A stretch of 64,000 bases of DNA from Tupaia tana (taxonomy: Eukaryota > Chordata > Mammalia > Scandentia > Tupaiidae). Of the stretch, positions 30,580 through 41,639 are shown piece after piece. Where the stretch lies: contig JAKSZU010000016.1 of assembly GCA_026018925.1 (NCBI GenBank), forward strand, positions 76,642,059-76,706,058, given 5' to 3'. The notes beneath the pieces were generated by a model. The model was given only the letters and a program-made list of their open reading frames with translations, did no database searches and had not been told where the DNA came from. The stretch's first letter is position 1, and each line of letters begins with the position of its first letter. The translations under genes were made by a program, and so were the position numbers.

Positions 30580-30712
30580 TCACTGCCTTTTGAGGGCCTA
30601 CTATGTGCCAAGCAGTGAGCAAAGTGGGCTTGATCATCCTGATAGTCTCAGCCTCAGGAGGAGTATTTAACAGTGTGATTTCCATGCTGGGGTGAGGACA
30701 CTGAACCAATCC
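30580..30712 (-). mobile_element. MIR relic
   Basis: GGGCCTACTATGTGCCAAGCAG is the reversed MIR 3' end, and GGACACTGAACC continues toward the core. Confidence 0.7.
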
Positions 30713-30814
30713 CGTCTGTGGTGCTGGGTGGGCACTATTGCAGATTCAGAGTTCCCGCCCTCAAGCTGCTGTTTTCACCAAACTTTCTTGTTAAAGTGTA
30801 GACACCTTCTTGTG

Positions 30815-30985
30815 TGGGGGTGATGCATGGGATTTGGAGCCAGGCAGATCTGGGTAGCAGTAACTGCCCTGTGACTTTGGGTCATTCCCGTACCACAGGG
30901 CTGTTTTACTTTCTGCAAAGCGAGGCATGGAGACACGTCAGTGGGGTTGATGTGAGAAGCAGCGAGTTGATGGCAATGTGTCCAC
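30815..30985 (+). mobile_element. MIR relic
   Basis: GGATTTGGAGCCAGGCAGATCTGGG, CCTGTGACTTTGGGTCA and TTTACTTTCTGCAAAG follow the MIR sense order. Confidence 0.75.
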
Positions 30986-31183
30986 TCACTCTTCATGCTT
31001 TCAGTGACGGGCACCTGGTATCTGCCAGGTGACGTACTAATTGTCACGAATACAGCCATGAATTAGACGCAGTCTGTGATCTCATGGAGCTTAAATCCAG
31101 TGGAGAGAGATGGATACTAAGTGAGTAAATGAATAGACTAGGTAATTCTGGATTCTAATGGGTGCTACATAAAAGACAGTGCA
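30986..31183 (+). mobile_element. L2-like relic
   Basis: GATCTCATGGAGCTTAAATCCAGTGGAG is typical of an ancient LINE 3' region. The young SINE-A at 31,184 entered at its end. Confidence 0.5.
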
Positions 31184-31436
31184 GGGTGGGGCCAGCAGTT
31201 AGCGTAATGGCTATGTCGCTGGACTCCCATGTAGTCAACCGCAGTTCGCGTCCCGGACCCGGTGGCTTAAAACTCATGCCGGGCACGTGTGTGTGCATGC
31301 CCAAGATTCCAAGAGGAGAATGAAGGAGAAGGGATTGCGGCGTGGCCATCCCCCCTGGGGGGTGATTTCTCGCTTTCTGTCTCTCTGTCTCTCTCTGTCT
31401 GTCTGGCGAGCGCATGCGCCCTATAGCAAAAACCTC

Positions 31437-31467
<31 letters not shown>

Positions 31468-31474
31468 CAGTGCA
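31171..31474 (+). mobile_element. SINE-A, young copy with 13-bp target duplication
   Basis: AAAAGACAGTGCA at 31,171-31,183 and again at 31,462-31,474, after a long A-tail. The body is close to the youngest consensus, with box A TAGCGTAATGG (31,200-31,210) and the altered box B AGTTCGCGTCC (31,243-31,253). The duplication starts AAAAG, fitting an L1 endonuclease nick. Confidence 0.97.
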
Positions 31475-31654
31475 AGATAATGAGACAGAGAGACGCAGGG
31501 CAGCTCGGGACCTTTGCACACTGTTAACTGTGGAGCAGATGGTAGTGGCTCGTATGAGGCTCTGACTGCTGCTCAGAGCAGAAGGGTCCAGAACCCGGGA
31601 ATCCTGTTGAAAGGTGGATACATAGAGATTTAGGGTAAGAACCCCTTCCCTTCT

Positions 31655-31787
31655 GTTGGTTATATTATCTTTAGCATGAAGAAATAGAGGCTCAGAGAGG
31701 TTTTAAATAACCTGCCCGAAGTCACAGAGCTAAGAAATGATTGGGCCAGAATTTGAACTTGGACACTGGACTCAGATACTGTTCATC
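31655..31787 (-). mobile_element. MIR relic
   Basis: GAAATAGAGGCTCAGAGAGGTTTTAAATAACCTGCCCGAAGTCACAGAGC is the MIR core in antisense. Confidence 0.85.
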
Positions 31788-31832
31788 AGTTGGCTGCTGG
31801 AGACAGCAGGTACCTTTTGTTAAAATGCAAAC

Positions 31833-32078
31833 CTTAGGCCAGCTGGTAGCATAAGCTGGGTGGATCCCATATGGGCAACCGAGTGGCTTAAGTTCTGGAC
31901 CTGGCAGTTTGAAAAACACACTGTGCATGTGTGCCCAAAATCCCAAGGGGAAAATGGAGGAGGAAGGATTGTGGTGTAGTCATCCCCTCGGGGGGTGATT
32001 CCTCACTTTCCCTCTCTCTCTCCCTGTCTCCGTCTGCACGCGCACTTGCCCTATAGCAAAAGTTAAAAATCAAACAGA
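31833..32078 (+). mobile_element. SINE-A, old copy
   Basis: AGGCCAGCTGGTAGCATAAGCTGG head, GGCAGTTTGAAAAACACACTG, GATTCCTCACTTTCCCTCTC and CCCTATAGCAAAAG tail. Confidence 0.9.
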
Positions 32079-32139
32079 TAAACATCAGCCCCTCTGGGGA
32101 CAGAGCCAAGAACAAAGCACAGGGCCTTTTGCAGCTGTT

Positions 32140-32285
32140 GCGTGAAATTTTAGAGTATGAGGGCCTTTGGTGATCATTTAGGATGTGGAACCTGACGATC
32201 AGAGAGACAATGTCTCAGCCCAAGGTCACACAGCATGACGGTCATGGATTTAGGTTAGGAGCCTGAGGACAGATGTCTCTAGAGG
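32140..32285 (-). mobile_element. MIR relic
   Basis: GATCAGAGAGACAATGTCTCAGCCCAAGGTCACACAGC is the MIR core in antisense. Confidence 0.75.
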
Positions 32286-33090
32286 GTGTGACATTGTCTG
32301 TCTCCAGCCAGAGGCTTGTTTCAGGTGGCGCTTGTCAGCTGATCACTGCGCTCTGTCAGCCACGCTGGCTCTACACAGCAGCCAGTCTTTATAGGCATGG
32401 ACATTTTTATGCCCTTTATTCAGGCAAAACTCATTCCAGAATTTGAGTAACTTTGCATCTGGGGACATGCCTCACTGAGCCCCGAGTGGCTGCATTGGCT
32501 CTGGCTGGGTGACGATGACTCACTTTTATTGCCCCGTCGCGTTGGAGCCTGTGTCCGCTACAGATAACCTTGCAGGAGGCTGCAGCTGCCCTGGAAGGAG
32601 CCCTCCCAGTGTTCCCCTCGCCTGTCTGCAGCAAAGGCACCATCCCGTCTTCCTCTCCTGCCCCCTCCACAGCCTCCTCTTTGCCCAACTCTCTCCTCTT
32701 GTTTCTGCAATCTGTCCCCTTCGGGAAGGAAACCTGCTGCCATTTGGGCCCAGGATGAGTAATTGGTACTTAGAAGAAAAATAAAAATGCCAAATATGTC
32801 CACACATTTGTCTGAGCTGTGCTGGTGTTCTTGCAGACCCTGGTTTCATGTGGCCCAGAGCGTTCCGACTTGCCTTCTCAAGCAGCGTTTTCCACATGCC
32901 TCCCTGGGTTGGATACAGTGGGGAAGAAGAGAGTGGCCTGAGGCTGCGAGGCACAAGGTGATGAAACTAAGCAGACAGGAGAAAAGGTGACCCACACGGT
33001 TAGCAAGGACGCAGCTCAGAAATTCGAAGGCTGTCTTGATTTCTGATTTGTTGGAGACTCCATTGTGGGGATCCTGGTTCTGATAGTGCA
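32286..33090. other. Unique-looking DNA
   Basis: No repeat recognised and no convincing exon. Overlapping frames up to 142 codons on both strands lack motifs. Confidence 0.5.
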
Positions 33091-33235
33091 GTCATCATGT
33101 AAAGTCATTCATTCAGCAAACAAGCAATGAGCTCTTCAGCTCGCTGCTGGAGATGATGCAGTGGGAAGGACACACAGGGTCCAGCTGTCATGGAGCTTAT
33201 GGTCGGCGGGGGAGATAATCCTTAAATGATAATCA
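33091..33235 (+). mobile_element. L2/MIR-type relic
   Basis: ATTCATTCAGCAAACAAGC, then GTCCAGCTGTCATGGAGCTTATGGTC, an ancient mammalian repeat signature. Family not fixed. Confidence 0.5.
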
Positions 33236-33856
33236 CGGTTGTTACTGAATTCTAGTTGTGACAAGTGCTACGTGGAGGAATGTGGGTGGTTATATATATA
33301 TCCAGGTTGGGGGTTCTTCAAGGAGTGTCTCTCTCCCACCTCTTGGCCAGCTATGACTGTCCTGGGCAGCTCCTTGACCTTGTTTCCTTTTCACATGGGG
33401 AGAGGTAAGTGGAGGCAGGACCGCAGAGTGGCTTGCCAGATCAGACCTGTTCCCCAGCTGCTGTCATGCCCAGTGTGATGGCATTCTTCTCTGCAAGATC
33501 TGTAACTCTGGCTGGTATTTTATGAGCTTGGTCCCTGCTGTCAATCCCTAACCTACTCTCAGACTTTCTGTGTTCACATGAAGATCTTGAGGTCTAAGGG
33601 GTGTCCTCTTCCAGAGGCTGGGGACAGTGCCAAGGCTGGTGTCTGGGGCTGAGCTAACCCTTGGGTTGCCCTGACTCCTCTGCACACATTGCCTGCTGTC
33701 CTGGGTCACATCCCTGGGAGGTCCCCTGGGACTCAAGTGCCTCCAAGACTTTCTCAACTGTTGTGCTGCCTGACCCCCGTGTTCCTCCCCCAACTATACG
33801 TCTTCTCCAGGAAGTCTGTCATTTTCCCCACTTTCCATGTTCTTCAGACACTGATA
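33236..33856. other. Unassigned DNA
   Basis: No gene or repeat recognised. Confidence 0.5.
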
Positions 33857-34146
33857 TGGGGCCAACCCTGTGGCCTGGTGGTTAAGAAGGCTGGATCTGA
33901 CATGTCTGATCATACAGTTTAAATCCCGGACCCAGGGGCTTATAAGACGTGCTGGACACATAAGCATACACAAAATCCTGACAGGATGGAGAGATGTAAG
34001 AGAAGGGACTGCAGTGACCATGCCCACTGAGCATGCCCATTAAGGGGATGCTTTCTGCCCCTTTCTCCCCCTTGCACCCCCCATGTCTCTCTGGTGAGTG
34101 CACATGCTCTCTGGCAAATTTAAAAACAAACAAACAAACAAAAAAT
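33857..34146 (+). mobile_element. SINE-A, old subtype
   Basis: GGGGCCAACCCTGTGGCCTGGTGGTTAAG head as in the copy at 1,509, GTTTAAATCCCGGACCC, and tail CTCTCTGGCAAATTTAAAAAC with an AAAC microsatellite. Confidence 0.88.
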
Positions 34147-34754
34147 CTTATGTGCCTCTGGAGGATTTTCCAACTTTAAAGGGACTTTGTGTGACCATGT
34201 GGAGTTCTCAACACAAAATGAATTGTTCTGTTAGAATTACAGAGTCATAGAGCTTAGACTTAGGGAAAACCTGTATTTCGTGCAGGAAGGGGTTATCTCT
34301 GCTTGGGGTCCCATCTGGCCCTTGGCTCAATTCCTTCCTCCTCTTTTGGATACTATCTGACTCTCTTCTTCCCTCTCCCCCACCTTCACTTCCTTTCAAC
34401 ACACAGTTATTACCTGAACAAGAGGAACACTGGCAGGCTCTGCTCTAAGCCCTGGGATTCAGAGCTATTCTTGTGTTCATGATGCCGAAGTCTACTGGAC
34501 AACCACAGGTTTTCTTTTCTTGAGTCTATAATGCTCCAGATTATGAGATGAACAAGTAATTTAGGAGTAAATTTTGGCACTGAAAAGAAGGAATGAAGGC
34601 AAGAAAGAAAGAAAGGAAGGTGACTATATCAAATACATATACTCGAGGTAAGGAATTTCAGAAACATGAAAATATGATAAACTTTGCTAGGGAGGGGCAC
34701 TGAAAAAAAGCGCAAAAATGAGCATATTTACGTTGCCACATTATGAAAGTAGGT
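34147..34754. other. Unassigned DNA with an old-repeat trace
   Basis: CAGGCTCTGCTCTAAGCCCTGGGATTC at about 34,434 hints at an L2 or MIR-type relic. No gene seen. Confidence 0.4.
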
Positions 34755-35215
34755 ATATTAGTTTTCTGGGGCTGCCCTAGGAGTAGCTTAAAACAATAGG
34801 AATATATCGTCTCATAGTTCTAGAAGTCAGAAGTCTGAGGTCGAAGTATCTACAAGGCTGTGCTCCCTCTCGAACCTGTAGGGGAGCCCCTCCTTGACTC
34901 TTCCTGGCTTCAGGTGGCTTTCAGCAATGCTCAGTGGCCTTGACCTGCAGCCACAGAACTCTGCCTTTGCCATCACATGGTGTTCTCCCTGTGTCTTTGC
35001 CTCCGCACGCTGTCTTCTTAGAAGGATACTGGTCTCGCTGTAGAGGGCCTACTTCCCTCCAATAAAACCTCATATAAACTTATCCAGTTAATCTGCAATG
35101 ACCGTATTTTCAAATAAAGTCACGTTCTGAAGTACTGAGAATTAGAACGTCAACATATCTTTTTTATGGAGTGGGAATGGGACACATGATGCAACCTGTA
35201 ACAGCAGGTACCTGT
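34755..35215 (-). mobile_element. MLT1-type (ERVL-MaLR) LTR, antisense
   Basis: TATATTAGTTTTCTGGGGCTGCC, TTCTAGAAGTCAGAAGTCTGAGG, CATCACATGGTGTTCTCCCTGTGT, CCAATAAAACCTCATA and CTGCAATGACCGTATTTTCAAATAAAGTCAC are the reversed MaLR LTR landmarks in order. Confidence 0.85.
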
Positions 35216-35379
35216 TATACTCTGTTCTTATTTCTGTTTGTGTTTGTATCTCTGCTTCCTTCTGTCCTTCCTCTAATACTGCTTCTCCCTTTGTATCTCC
35301 TCTTACATGACTATAATGCAGATCAGAAATAACTTTCTATTTGCAATTTTGTATGCAAATTTATTTTAACTATGAAGTC

Positions 35380-35605
35380 CATTGCATTGTTTTCCTGTTG
35401 CTGCTGTAACAAATAAGCACACATTTAGTGGCTTAAAACAACACAAGCTCATTACCCTACAGTTCTGGAGGTCAGAAGTCCAAAATGAGTTTTACAGGGG
35501 CTAAAATCAAGTGTTACATTTCTTCTGGAGGTGCCTAAGAGAACCAGTTTTATTGTCTTTTTAGCTTCTAGAGGTCACCTGCCTTCTATGCACTGTTGAG
35601 AGACA
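35380..35605 (-). mobile_element. MaLR/ERVL-type LTR fragment, antisense
   Basis: TTGTTTTCCTGTTGCTGCTGTAAC, GTGGCTTAAAACAACACAAGC and ACAGTTCTGGAGGTCAGAAGTCC are typical of a reversed LTR end. Subfamily not assigned. Confidence 0.65.
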
Positions 35606-35614
35606 CAGGTGACA

Positions 35615-36090
35615 CATTTGTTTGAGAAATAGTTTGGTGTAGTGAAGAGTCCAGAAGGCAGAGAAGCCTGGGTTTAAATCACGATTCTATTTTTTTTTTT
35701 TTTGAGAGATTTTTGCTATAGGGTGCGTGAGCTCGCCAGACAGACAGAGAGAGACAGAGAGACAGAAAGCAAGAAATCACCCTCCAGGGGGATGGCCATG
35801 CCGCAATCCCTTCTCCTCCATTCTCCTCCCGGGATCTTGGGCACGCACGCACACGCGCCCGGTGTGAGTTTAAGCCACCAGGTCCAGGACTGGAACCGTG
35901 GTTGACTATGTGGGAGTCCAGCGACATAGCCATTACGCTAACTGCTGGTCCCAGTCACGATTCTATTTTATTCCATATGACCTTGGGGAAAGTTAGTGAA
36001 CCCGTAAGCGCCTCGCTTTACCGCTCTATAAACGTGGGGATACTGAGGGCATCAGCAGAGTTGGCAGAGTAGCTTCTTTGAATGTGCTAG
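35615..36090 (+). mobile_element. MIR relic split by a young SINE-A
   Basis: The left part GTTTGGTGTAGTGAAGAGTCC to GCCTGGGTTTAAATCACG and the right part CATATGACCTTGGGGAAAGTTAG to CTCTATAAACGTGGGG join into one MIR when the SINE and one target repeat are removed. Confidence 0.85.
35679..35969 (-). mobile_element. SINE-A, young copy with 15-bp target duplication
   Basis: TCACGATTCTATTTT at 35,679-35,693 and 35,955-35,969 is perfect. Full-length SINE-A; the minus-strand box B reads GGTTCCAGTCC. The reversed duplication starts AAAAT. It is inserted in a MIR. Confidence 0.97.
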
Positions 36091-37320
36091 AAATTAGTAT
36101 TGCTATAATGAATGATGTTTGACATAATAAAGTCTGTGACAAATACGTTTTCTCTTTTGAAAACCTGTTGTTGGGCAGAGTGACATGGTTCACTTCCTCC
36201 TGCCCTACCCTTCTTCTCCTCATCGGTTCCCTGCTCCTCGGCACTTGTTCTGTTCCGGAAACTTGGCAGGTAGCATGTGCAGTTATTTTCAGAGGAACGA
36301 GTGGGTAAAATCGGCAGCATTTCCCCCGGAGTGTCTGTGCCCAGGGAGTATGAGTTTATGGTGCATCTGCTTTGTGTATAAAAGCCTTGTCCTCCCCCAG
36401 CTGCACCCCTGCCTCAGAGACAGAGCATGTGGGGACCCAGCTACTGGTGCAGTTCTCATTCCCCGCCCCATGCCCTGTTAGTGTTTGCTAACCAGCCAGG
36501 GGAAGGTAAACCATATCCATAACTTTCCTCTCAGGCATCTGGAGGGGCAGGGGAAAGTGGACACTGCAGGAGGGTCAGAAGTTTAGAGGACTCAGGAGAA
36601 GAATGCAGAGGATCCCTCCCCAGCTCGCAGTCCAACCCATGATGAGATGAAAACTATAGAGACATCGTTGGTAGCTAACTGGAACAGCAGAATCCATTCC
36701 CCACTGTCTCAGTTCAGAACACCTAAGTGGGATCATTCGAACCTCCCACCTAGAGGGGTAGGGGTCCACACTGCCCTGCTAGGGACCTTATGGTGTCTGT
36801 TGCTGTTGAGGGCACTGTGTTCCCTGGAGCCTCTACACGACAGTGGGGATGAAGACCTTGACTATAGGCAGATGCCTTTCCTTCTCAGAGGGTGAACTGA
36901 GGAGAGATGGTCAGCAAGAAACCCTCTGGGCTAGCAGGGATCGTGGACACCTGAGGGTCCCTCCCAGCACTGTCTCTTGGTCTCTCTCTGGGCATTAGTT
37001 TTACTCAAGTGCTGCTCTTGACTGGGCCCTCTGGTGTCAAATCTCCATTCTCTCTCCCCTCCAGCCTCTTGGCAACCTGCCCCTTTCTCTCTCCGAACCC
37101 CAGTCCTGCCCGCCATCTTGCCTCTCATCATAGCCCTTATGGCACGTTGAGATGATTCTGTACTGACAGTTAAAACAGAGCCAACGTAATATCAGTGGCA
37201 GAAAGTTTTTCCTCTTCCTTAAGGGCAGGGAGGGTTCAAGCTTCCGAAAACACCTAACCTCTGCTTTTTGAACTCCAGAGCCGAGTTTTCAAAATTAAAA
37301 CAAAAAAATAAGCAGGTTGA
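36091..37320. other. Unique-looking DNA
   Basis: One of the longest stretches without a recognised repeat. Short frames up to 98 codons show no motif. A transcribed exon cannot be excluded from sequence alone. Confidence 0.5.
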
Positions 37321-37505
37321 ATCATTCCATTAACCTTTATTCTAGTCTATTTCTCCATTTTGTAGGGCAGGAAACCAGAGCTCATAGGAGGAAAGAACTT
37401 GCCCTAGTTGGCAGGTAGTTATGAAACAGCCAGGCCAGGGTTTGAACTCCGGAAGTCTGATGCCAAAGCCTAGTTGTTTAACCATTGCATTATCTTACCT
37501 CCTTG
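37321..37505 (-). mobile_element. MIR relic
   Basis: CTAGTCTATTTCTCCATTTTGTAGGGCAGG, ACTTGCCCTAGTTGGCAGG, CCAGGGTTTGAACTCCGG and TTAACCATTGCATTATCTTACC: an almost complete antisense MIR. Confidence 0.85.
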
Positions 37506-37800
37506 ATGACCATGGGAAATGCAGCCTCTCTGAGCCTCGGTTTGCCTGACTGCTCTGCAGAGATCATGCTTACCTTGCAGGTTGGTGATGACAGCAGGAG
37601 TTGTAGTAAGAATGACAATGACGGTAGCAAAAACTTATATATTGCTTCCTATTTGTTCCCCTCTGAGCATCTTTTCTGATGTGTTGACATGGTGGTCCCA
37701 TGAATGGCTGCATTGATGATAGGGTTGAAGATGATTGTGAAGCAGTTCGAACATGCCTGATGCACAGTGGGCTCTAAGTGGTGGGTCTTATTATTATTGT
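37506..37800 (+). mobile_element. MIR relics (two pieces)
   Basis: CTCTCTGAGCCTCGGTTTGCCTGACTG (37,526) and CATGCCTGATGCACAGTGGGCTCTAAG (37,753) match the sense 3' half of MIR; the intervening stretch is unassigned. Confidence 0.6.
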
Positions 37801-38439
37801 TATTAGAGGGCATGAAGCAAAGTGGGTCTTGGGTCTGAGAGACTTCACAGAAGCACTGCCTTTGTCCAGTCCAGCTCCCATATTCTGGAAGCTTTTCTAC
37901 CATATTCTTTCCAGTTTAGCTGTTGCATTCTCTTGGCACCTTCTAACAGTAAGCAGTCCCAGACGGTAAGCAGAGAGAAATTATTCTTCTCTTTAAAGAA
38001 TTCTGCTCCGTGCCTTGGCCGTCATTTCCCTCTCCGTTGAGTAACAAAGCCTCTGAGGGCAGCATGAATCTGGGGGAAGGCCAACAGGCTCCTGGTTTCT
38101 GCACTCAGGGATCCTGGGCTTGTTTCTCATAGAGAAACAGCAAGCACTGCCCCCCAGGAGGGAGGAGACAGCCATGGGGTCCAGCTGCCTGCTCAGGCCA
38201 TGTGTATAATCGAGGCCTCCGCAGTGAGGCCCCGAGCAGCACACCCCTTTCCCTGGGAGCTGCTGCTGCCTCCTGAAGCACTGGCTCCTTCTGCAAGGGA
38301 GAAATCTGGCACTGGGAGGCTTCATCCCACTGGCTTCAGAGTGCCAGCTGGCGCACTGGGACCAGCTACAAAACTGAGCTCTCGTTTCCTTAGGATCGGG
38401 TGGGAGAGAGTCCAGGCCTTCAGTACCAAGGCGATGGGA
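37801..38439. other. Unique-looking DNA
   Basis: No gene or repeat recognised; opposing frames of about 63-110 codons look random. Confidence 0.5.
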
Positions 38440-38720
38440 ATAATAATAATAGTGATGTTGACAGTGAAAACAACAACGGCAGTGACCATGTAATGAGTGT
38501 CAGACTATTTGCTGAGCTCTTTACTTTCACTGTCAGATTTAACCTGTGGCACCCCCCATGAGATGGGCACAATTTCCCGAATTTTGCAGATGGGAGAATA
38601 GATGCGGAGAGAGCTGAAGGCCACTGTGCCCAAGGTCACGCAGCCACCAAGTAACCAAGCAAGGCTTCCAGCCAGATCTGACTGATGACAGAACCAGGGT
38701 CCTCATCATTGTTATACCAT
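38440..38720 (-). mobile_element. MIR relic
   Basis: GCTGAGCTCTTTACTTTCACTG, TTTTGCAGATGGGAGAATAGATGC and GTGCCCAAGGTCACGCAGCC in antisense order. Confidence 0.8.
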
Positions 38721-38749
38721 GGGGGTGTAATGTAGAGGTGCGGTGGTCC

Positions 38750-38972
38750 CAGGATGTAATAGCTGCTAAAAGCATAGCTTCCACTTCAGGGGGTTTTGAA
38801 TCAGGTCTCTTCTATGTTTCAGCTGTGTGATCTTGAGCGGTTTGCATAAGTGAGCCCCAGCTTCCTCATTGGAAGTGGGGACAGTGATGACAAAGCAGAG
38901 CCTTCTTTATAGCATCCTCATGAGGGTTAAGAGTGATGACACGGACAGTGCCCTGTGCCTTGGAATGTAATG
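38750..38972 (+). mobile_element. MIR relic
   Basis: AGCTGTGTGATCTTGAGCGG, CCCCAGCTTCCTCATTGGAAGTGGGG and ATCCTCATGAGGGTTAAGAGTG in MIR sense order. Confidence 0.85.
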
Positions 38973-39195
38973 GCTTCTTGACCTTGACATTGCTGACATT
39001 TGGGTCAGCCCATTCTTGACCGTGGGGCCATCCTGTGCAGTGCGGGGTGTTTAGCAGCCCCCCTGGTCTCTACCCACTAGATTCCATAGCAGCCCCCTTG
39101 TTGTGACAAACAAAAATGTCTTCAGACATTGATAAGAATCTACTGGGGGCTGGAGGAAGGGGGAAATTGTCCCCGTTTGAGAGTCAGTGGCCCAA
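38973..39195 (-). mobile_element. MER20-like hAT transposon relic
   Basis: TTTGGGTCAGCCCATTCTTG, GGTGTTTAGCAGCCCCCCTGGTCTCTACCCACTAGAT, AAAATGTCTTCAGACATTG and GTTTGAGAGTCAGTGG run in reversed MER20 order, ending close to the expected terminal repeat. It is non-coding. MER20 copies are known in placental mammals as sources of transcription-factor sites; any role here is unknown. Confidence 0.78.
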
Positions 39196-40007
39196 AGTAA
39201 GTGCCCAATGCATGTTGGGCATTTCATGACGCATTATTCTTAATGGACTCAATGCTATCTCAAAGCAGGGCTAGTGAAGGAAATCCTTTGGGGAAGTCCT
39301 TAGTCATTCTTGCAGCCAGAAAGGCAGCTTCTCAAGGGAATTTGGACTGCTACCTGGCTGGTAACGTCTGATGAGAAAACCACACAGACACAGAGCTCAG
39401 CTTCCTCTCTGATGATAACAAGAAGGTTTTTTCCCAGTTCTTGTGGAGTGGGGGAGGGATTACCATTTGAAAGTGCCTGAGTCTTTCTTAGCCCTATAAC
39501 GACCCATGAGACTTTCTTTAAAATAGCTTGGATCTCAGGTCATTTTACTAATTCAGGTGAGACAGAAGGAATGTTCCAAACTGAGGTGAGGACCATTCCC
39601 AAACACCTAGAATCTAACAGACAAGAAGTGGCCAAAGACTGGGTTCGAATCAGTTGGAATGGAGACCGAGCCTGGAATGACCACTGCCTACCTGTACTCA
39701 TTAAACACTCTTTCAAAGTCCCCCAGTGCCTTTTTCTTTCTCCTTACCTTTGGGTCCTGCTCTCTCTGTTTTCTGATATCCCTTATTCAAAAATGTCCAG
39801 GCCCTGGGAGACTCCTTTAACAAAAGGCCTCAGGCTACCCCTGACTTTCTGAACTATCTAAATCCACCCTACCCCTCCTAATGACCTCAACCCTGGACCA
39901 ACGGGCAGGCACAACTCTACTTTCTAATCCACAGAAAATAGCTAGAGAAAAAGTGTTCTTTGTTTCTGCTCACCAGTCCCTTGGAGTCAAGTCATTAAGA
40001 GTAAATT
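39196..40007. other. Unassigned DNA
   Basis: No gene. CTGTACTCATTAAACACTC near 39,693 carries an ATTAAA-type poly(A) motif. A decayed LTR is possible but not supported further. Confidence 0.4.
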
Positions 40008-40095
40008 TGTCTGTCTCTCTGTCTTTCTCTGTCTCTCCAGTGAGCACATGTGTCCTATAGCAAAAATCTCTCTTAAAAAAAAAAGAAGAAGAAAG
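40008..40095 (+). mobile_element. SINE-A 3' end fragment
   Basis: Only the last part remains: GTCTGTCTCTCTGTCTTTCTC, GTGAGCACATGTGTCCTATAGCAAAAATCTCTC and an A-tail. Confidence 0.85.
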
Positions 40096-40844
40096 AATAA
40101 AAGAATAAAAATCTCAAAACTAGAGGAGAAATGAAAGGACACTTTTGGTGTCTCATGGACACATTCGTGCCTCCTAGGTACTTAAGGCTTTTTTTCTTTT
40201 CTCCTTTTCTTTTCTCTTTCATCACAGATGGCTGACTCTTGTTTTTCTGTTTCTGCCCTCGGACATAGAGATTGCTACACCCCTTATCAGCTGGCACCAG
40301 AACAACAAGCAGAATACATGGCACAGTACAGCAGCCAGATATGATGCCCAGAGATAACAACGAAACGACCCAGGTGCTGTGGAGGACCAGCAGACATCTT
40401 GGCCATCTTAACTCCCCAACCACAATCCCCCTTTCCTCAAGACCCGATGAAAGCCCACAGCGCTTCCCGTCAGGACTAATGCAGCTCTCTGCACCTGGCC
40501 CCTTTCCTTTCTTGGGACGTGAATACGCTTTTTTTCTCTCTGCTTACTCTCTTGAGTCTTTAAATTCTTCAGTGACTGAAGGTCGGCACTGCCCTACCTG
40601 TGGGGTAGACCTTCTATCTTTCTGATAATGGTTCTTCCTTTCTCTTGAGGAAATACTGAAAATGTTCACCCATCTCCTCTCACAGGGCTGCTCCGTCTAG
40701 GGTAGTCCACTCCCTGCGCTATCCTTGATAAACTTGTTTCCACTCCCTCAATAACTGGCTCTTCTCCTTCCTGCAAGAAGCCAAGGACCCTCGCATCCTG
40801 GGTGGAGACCTTCAACGGTTGAGTCTCCTTGGTAACATAGGCAG
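40096..40844. other. Unassigned DNA
   Basis: No gene or named repeat. Frames of 116-117 codons on each strand are without motifs. Confidence 0.5.
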
Positions 40845-40966
40845 CAATAACTGAGCACCTTCTGTATGCTAGACACAATACAAACAGTAAATGTTCAGTA
40901 GGCCCTTGATGTGCGCCAGGCACCTTTCTCTGTTTTTGCCATGTGTCATCTCAATTCATCTCCTGT
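40845..40966 (-). mobile_element. MIR-type relic
   Basis: ACTGAGCACCTTCTGTATGCTAG and TGATGTGCGCCAGGCACC are reversed MIR 3' signatures. Confidence 0.6.
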
Positions 40967-41405
40967 GATAGTTTTGTGTGTCAACTTGACTGAATCAGGG
41001 GATGCCCAGCTATCTGGTAAGACACTATTTCTGGATGTGTCTGTGAGGGTGTTTCCAGATGAGATGAGCATTTGAATCAGTAGGCTGAGTCCAGAAGATC
41101 CGCTTCCCCAATGTGGTTGTGGCTCCTTCAGTTTGGTAAGCACCTGAATAGAAGAAAAGGGGAGAAAGGAGGATTTTTGTCCCTTCTTTTCTGCCTCACT
41201 GCTTGAGCTGGGATACCTCAGCTCATCTTCTCCTGCTCTTAGACTGGATTTATGCCACCAGCTCCCTGGTTCTCATGCCTTTAACTTGGGCCAAACTACA
41301 CCACAGTTTCTCCTGAGTCTCCAGCTTGCAGGTGGCTAGTGGTGGAATCCTTGGCCTTTATAATCACATGGGTCAACTTCTTACTTACTTGTCTTTTAAA
41401 TGTAG
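40967..41405 (+). mobile_element. ERVL-class LTR
   Basis: GTGATAGTTTTGTGTGTCAACTTGACTG, GGATGCCCAGCTATCTGGTAAGAC, GTGTCTGTGAGGGTGTTTCCAGATGAGAT, CTCCAGCTTGCAGGTGGC and CCTTTATAATCACATGGG are landmarks of an old mammalian LTR in sense orientation. Exact subfamily not fixed. Confidence 0.65.
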
Positions 41406-41639
41406 AGCTTACTGGGCTGTTCTATGAAGAACACTAATGAGAACACCCTGTTTTAGTGAATTTTTCTGTTGCTTTAACTGAATACCAGAGACTGGGTAAT
41501 GTATCAAGAATAAAAATTTATTCATCTCATGGTGCTGGTGGTCCAAGGTTGAGGGGCCACAGCTGGTGTAGTCTTCTTGCTAATGGGGGCTCTTTGCAAA
41601 GTCCTAAGGAAGCACTGGGCACCACTTGGTGAAAGGGCA

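Noticed and set aside
32431-32954. Overlapping minus-strand frames up to 142 codons
   Set aside because: Several mutually overlapping frames on both strands without motifs; consistent with chance.
39571-40625. Retroviral internal gene remnant
   Set aside because: Short frames here (93-117 codons) show no protease, RT, integrase or envelope motif, and no paired LTRs flank the region.
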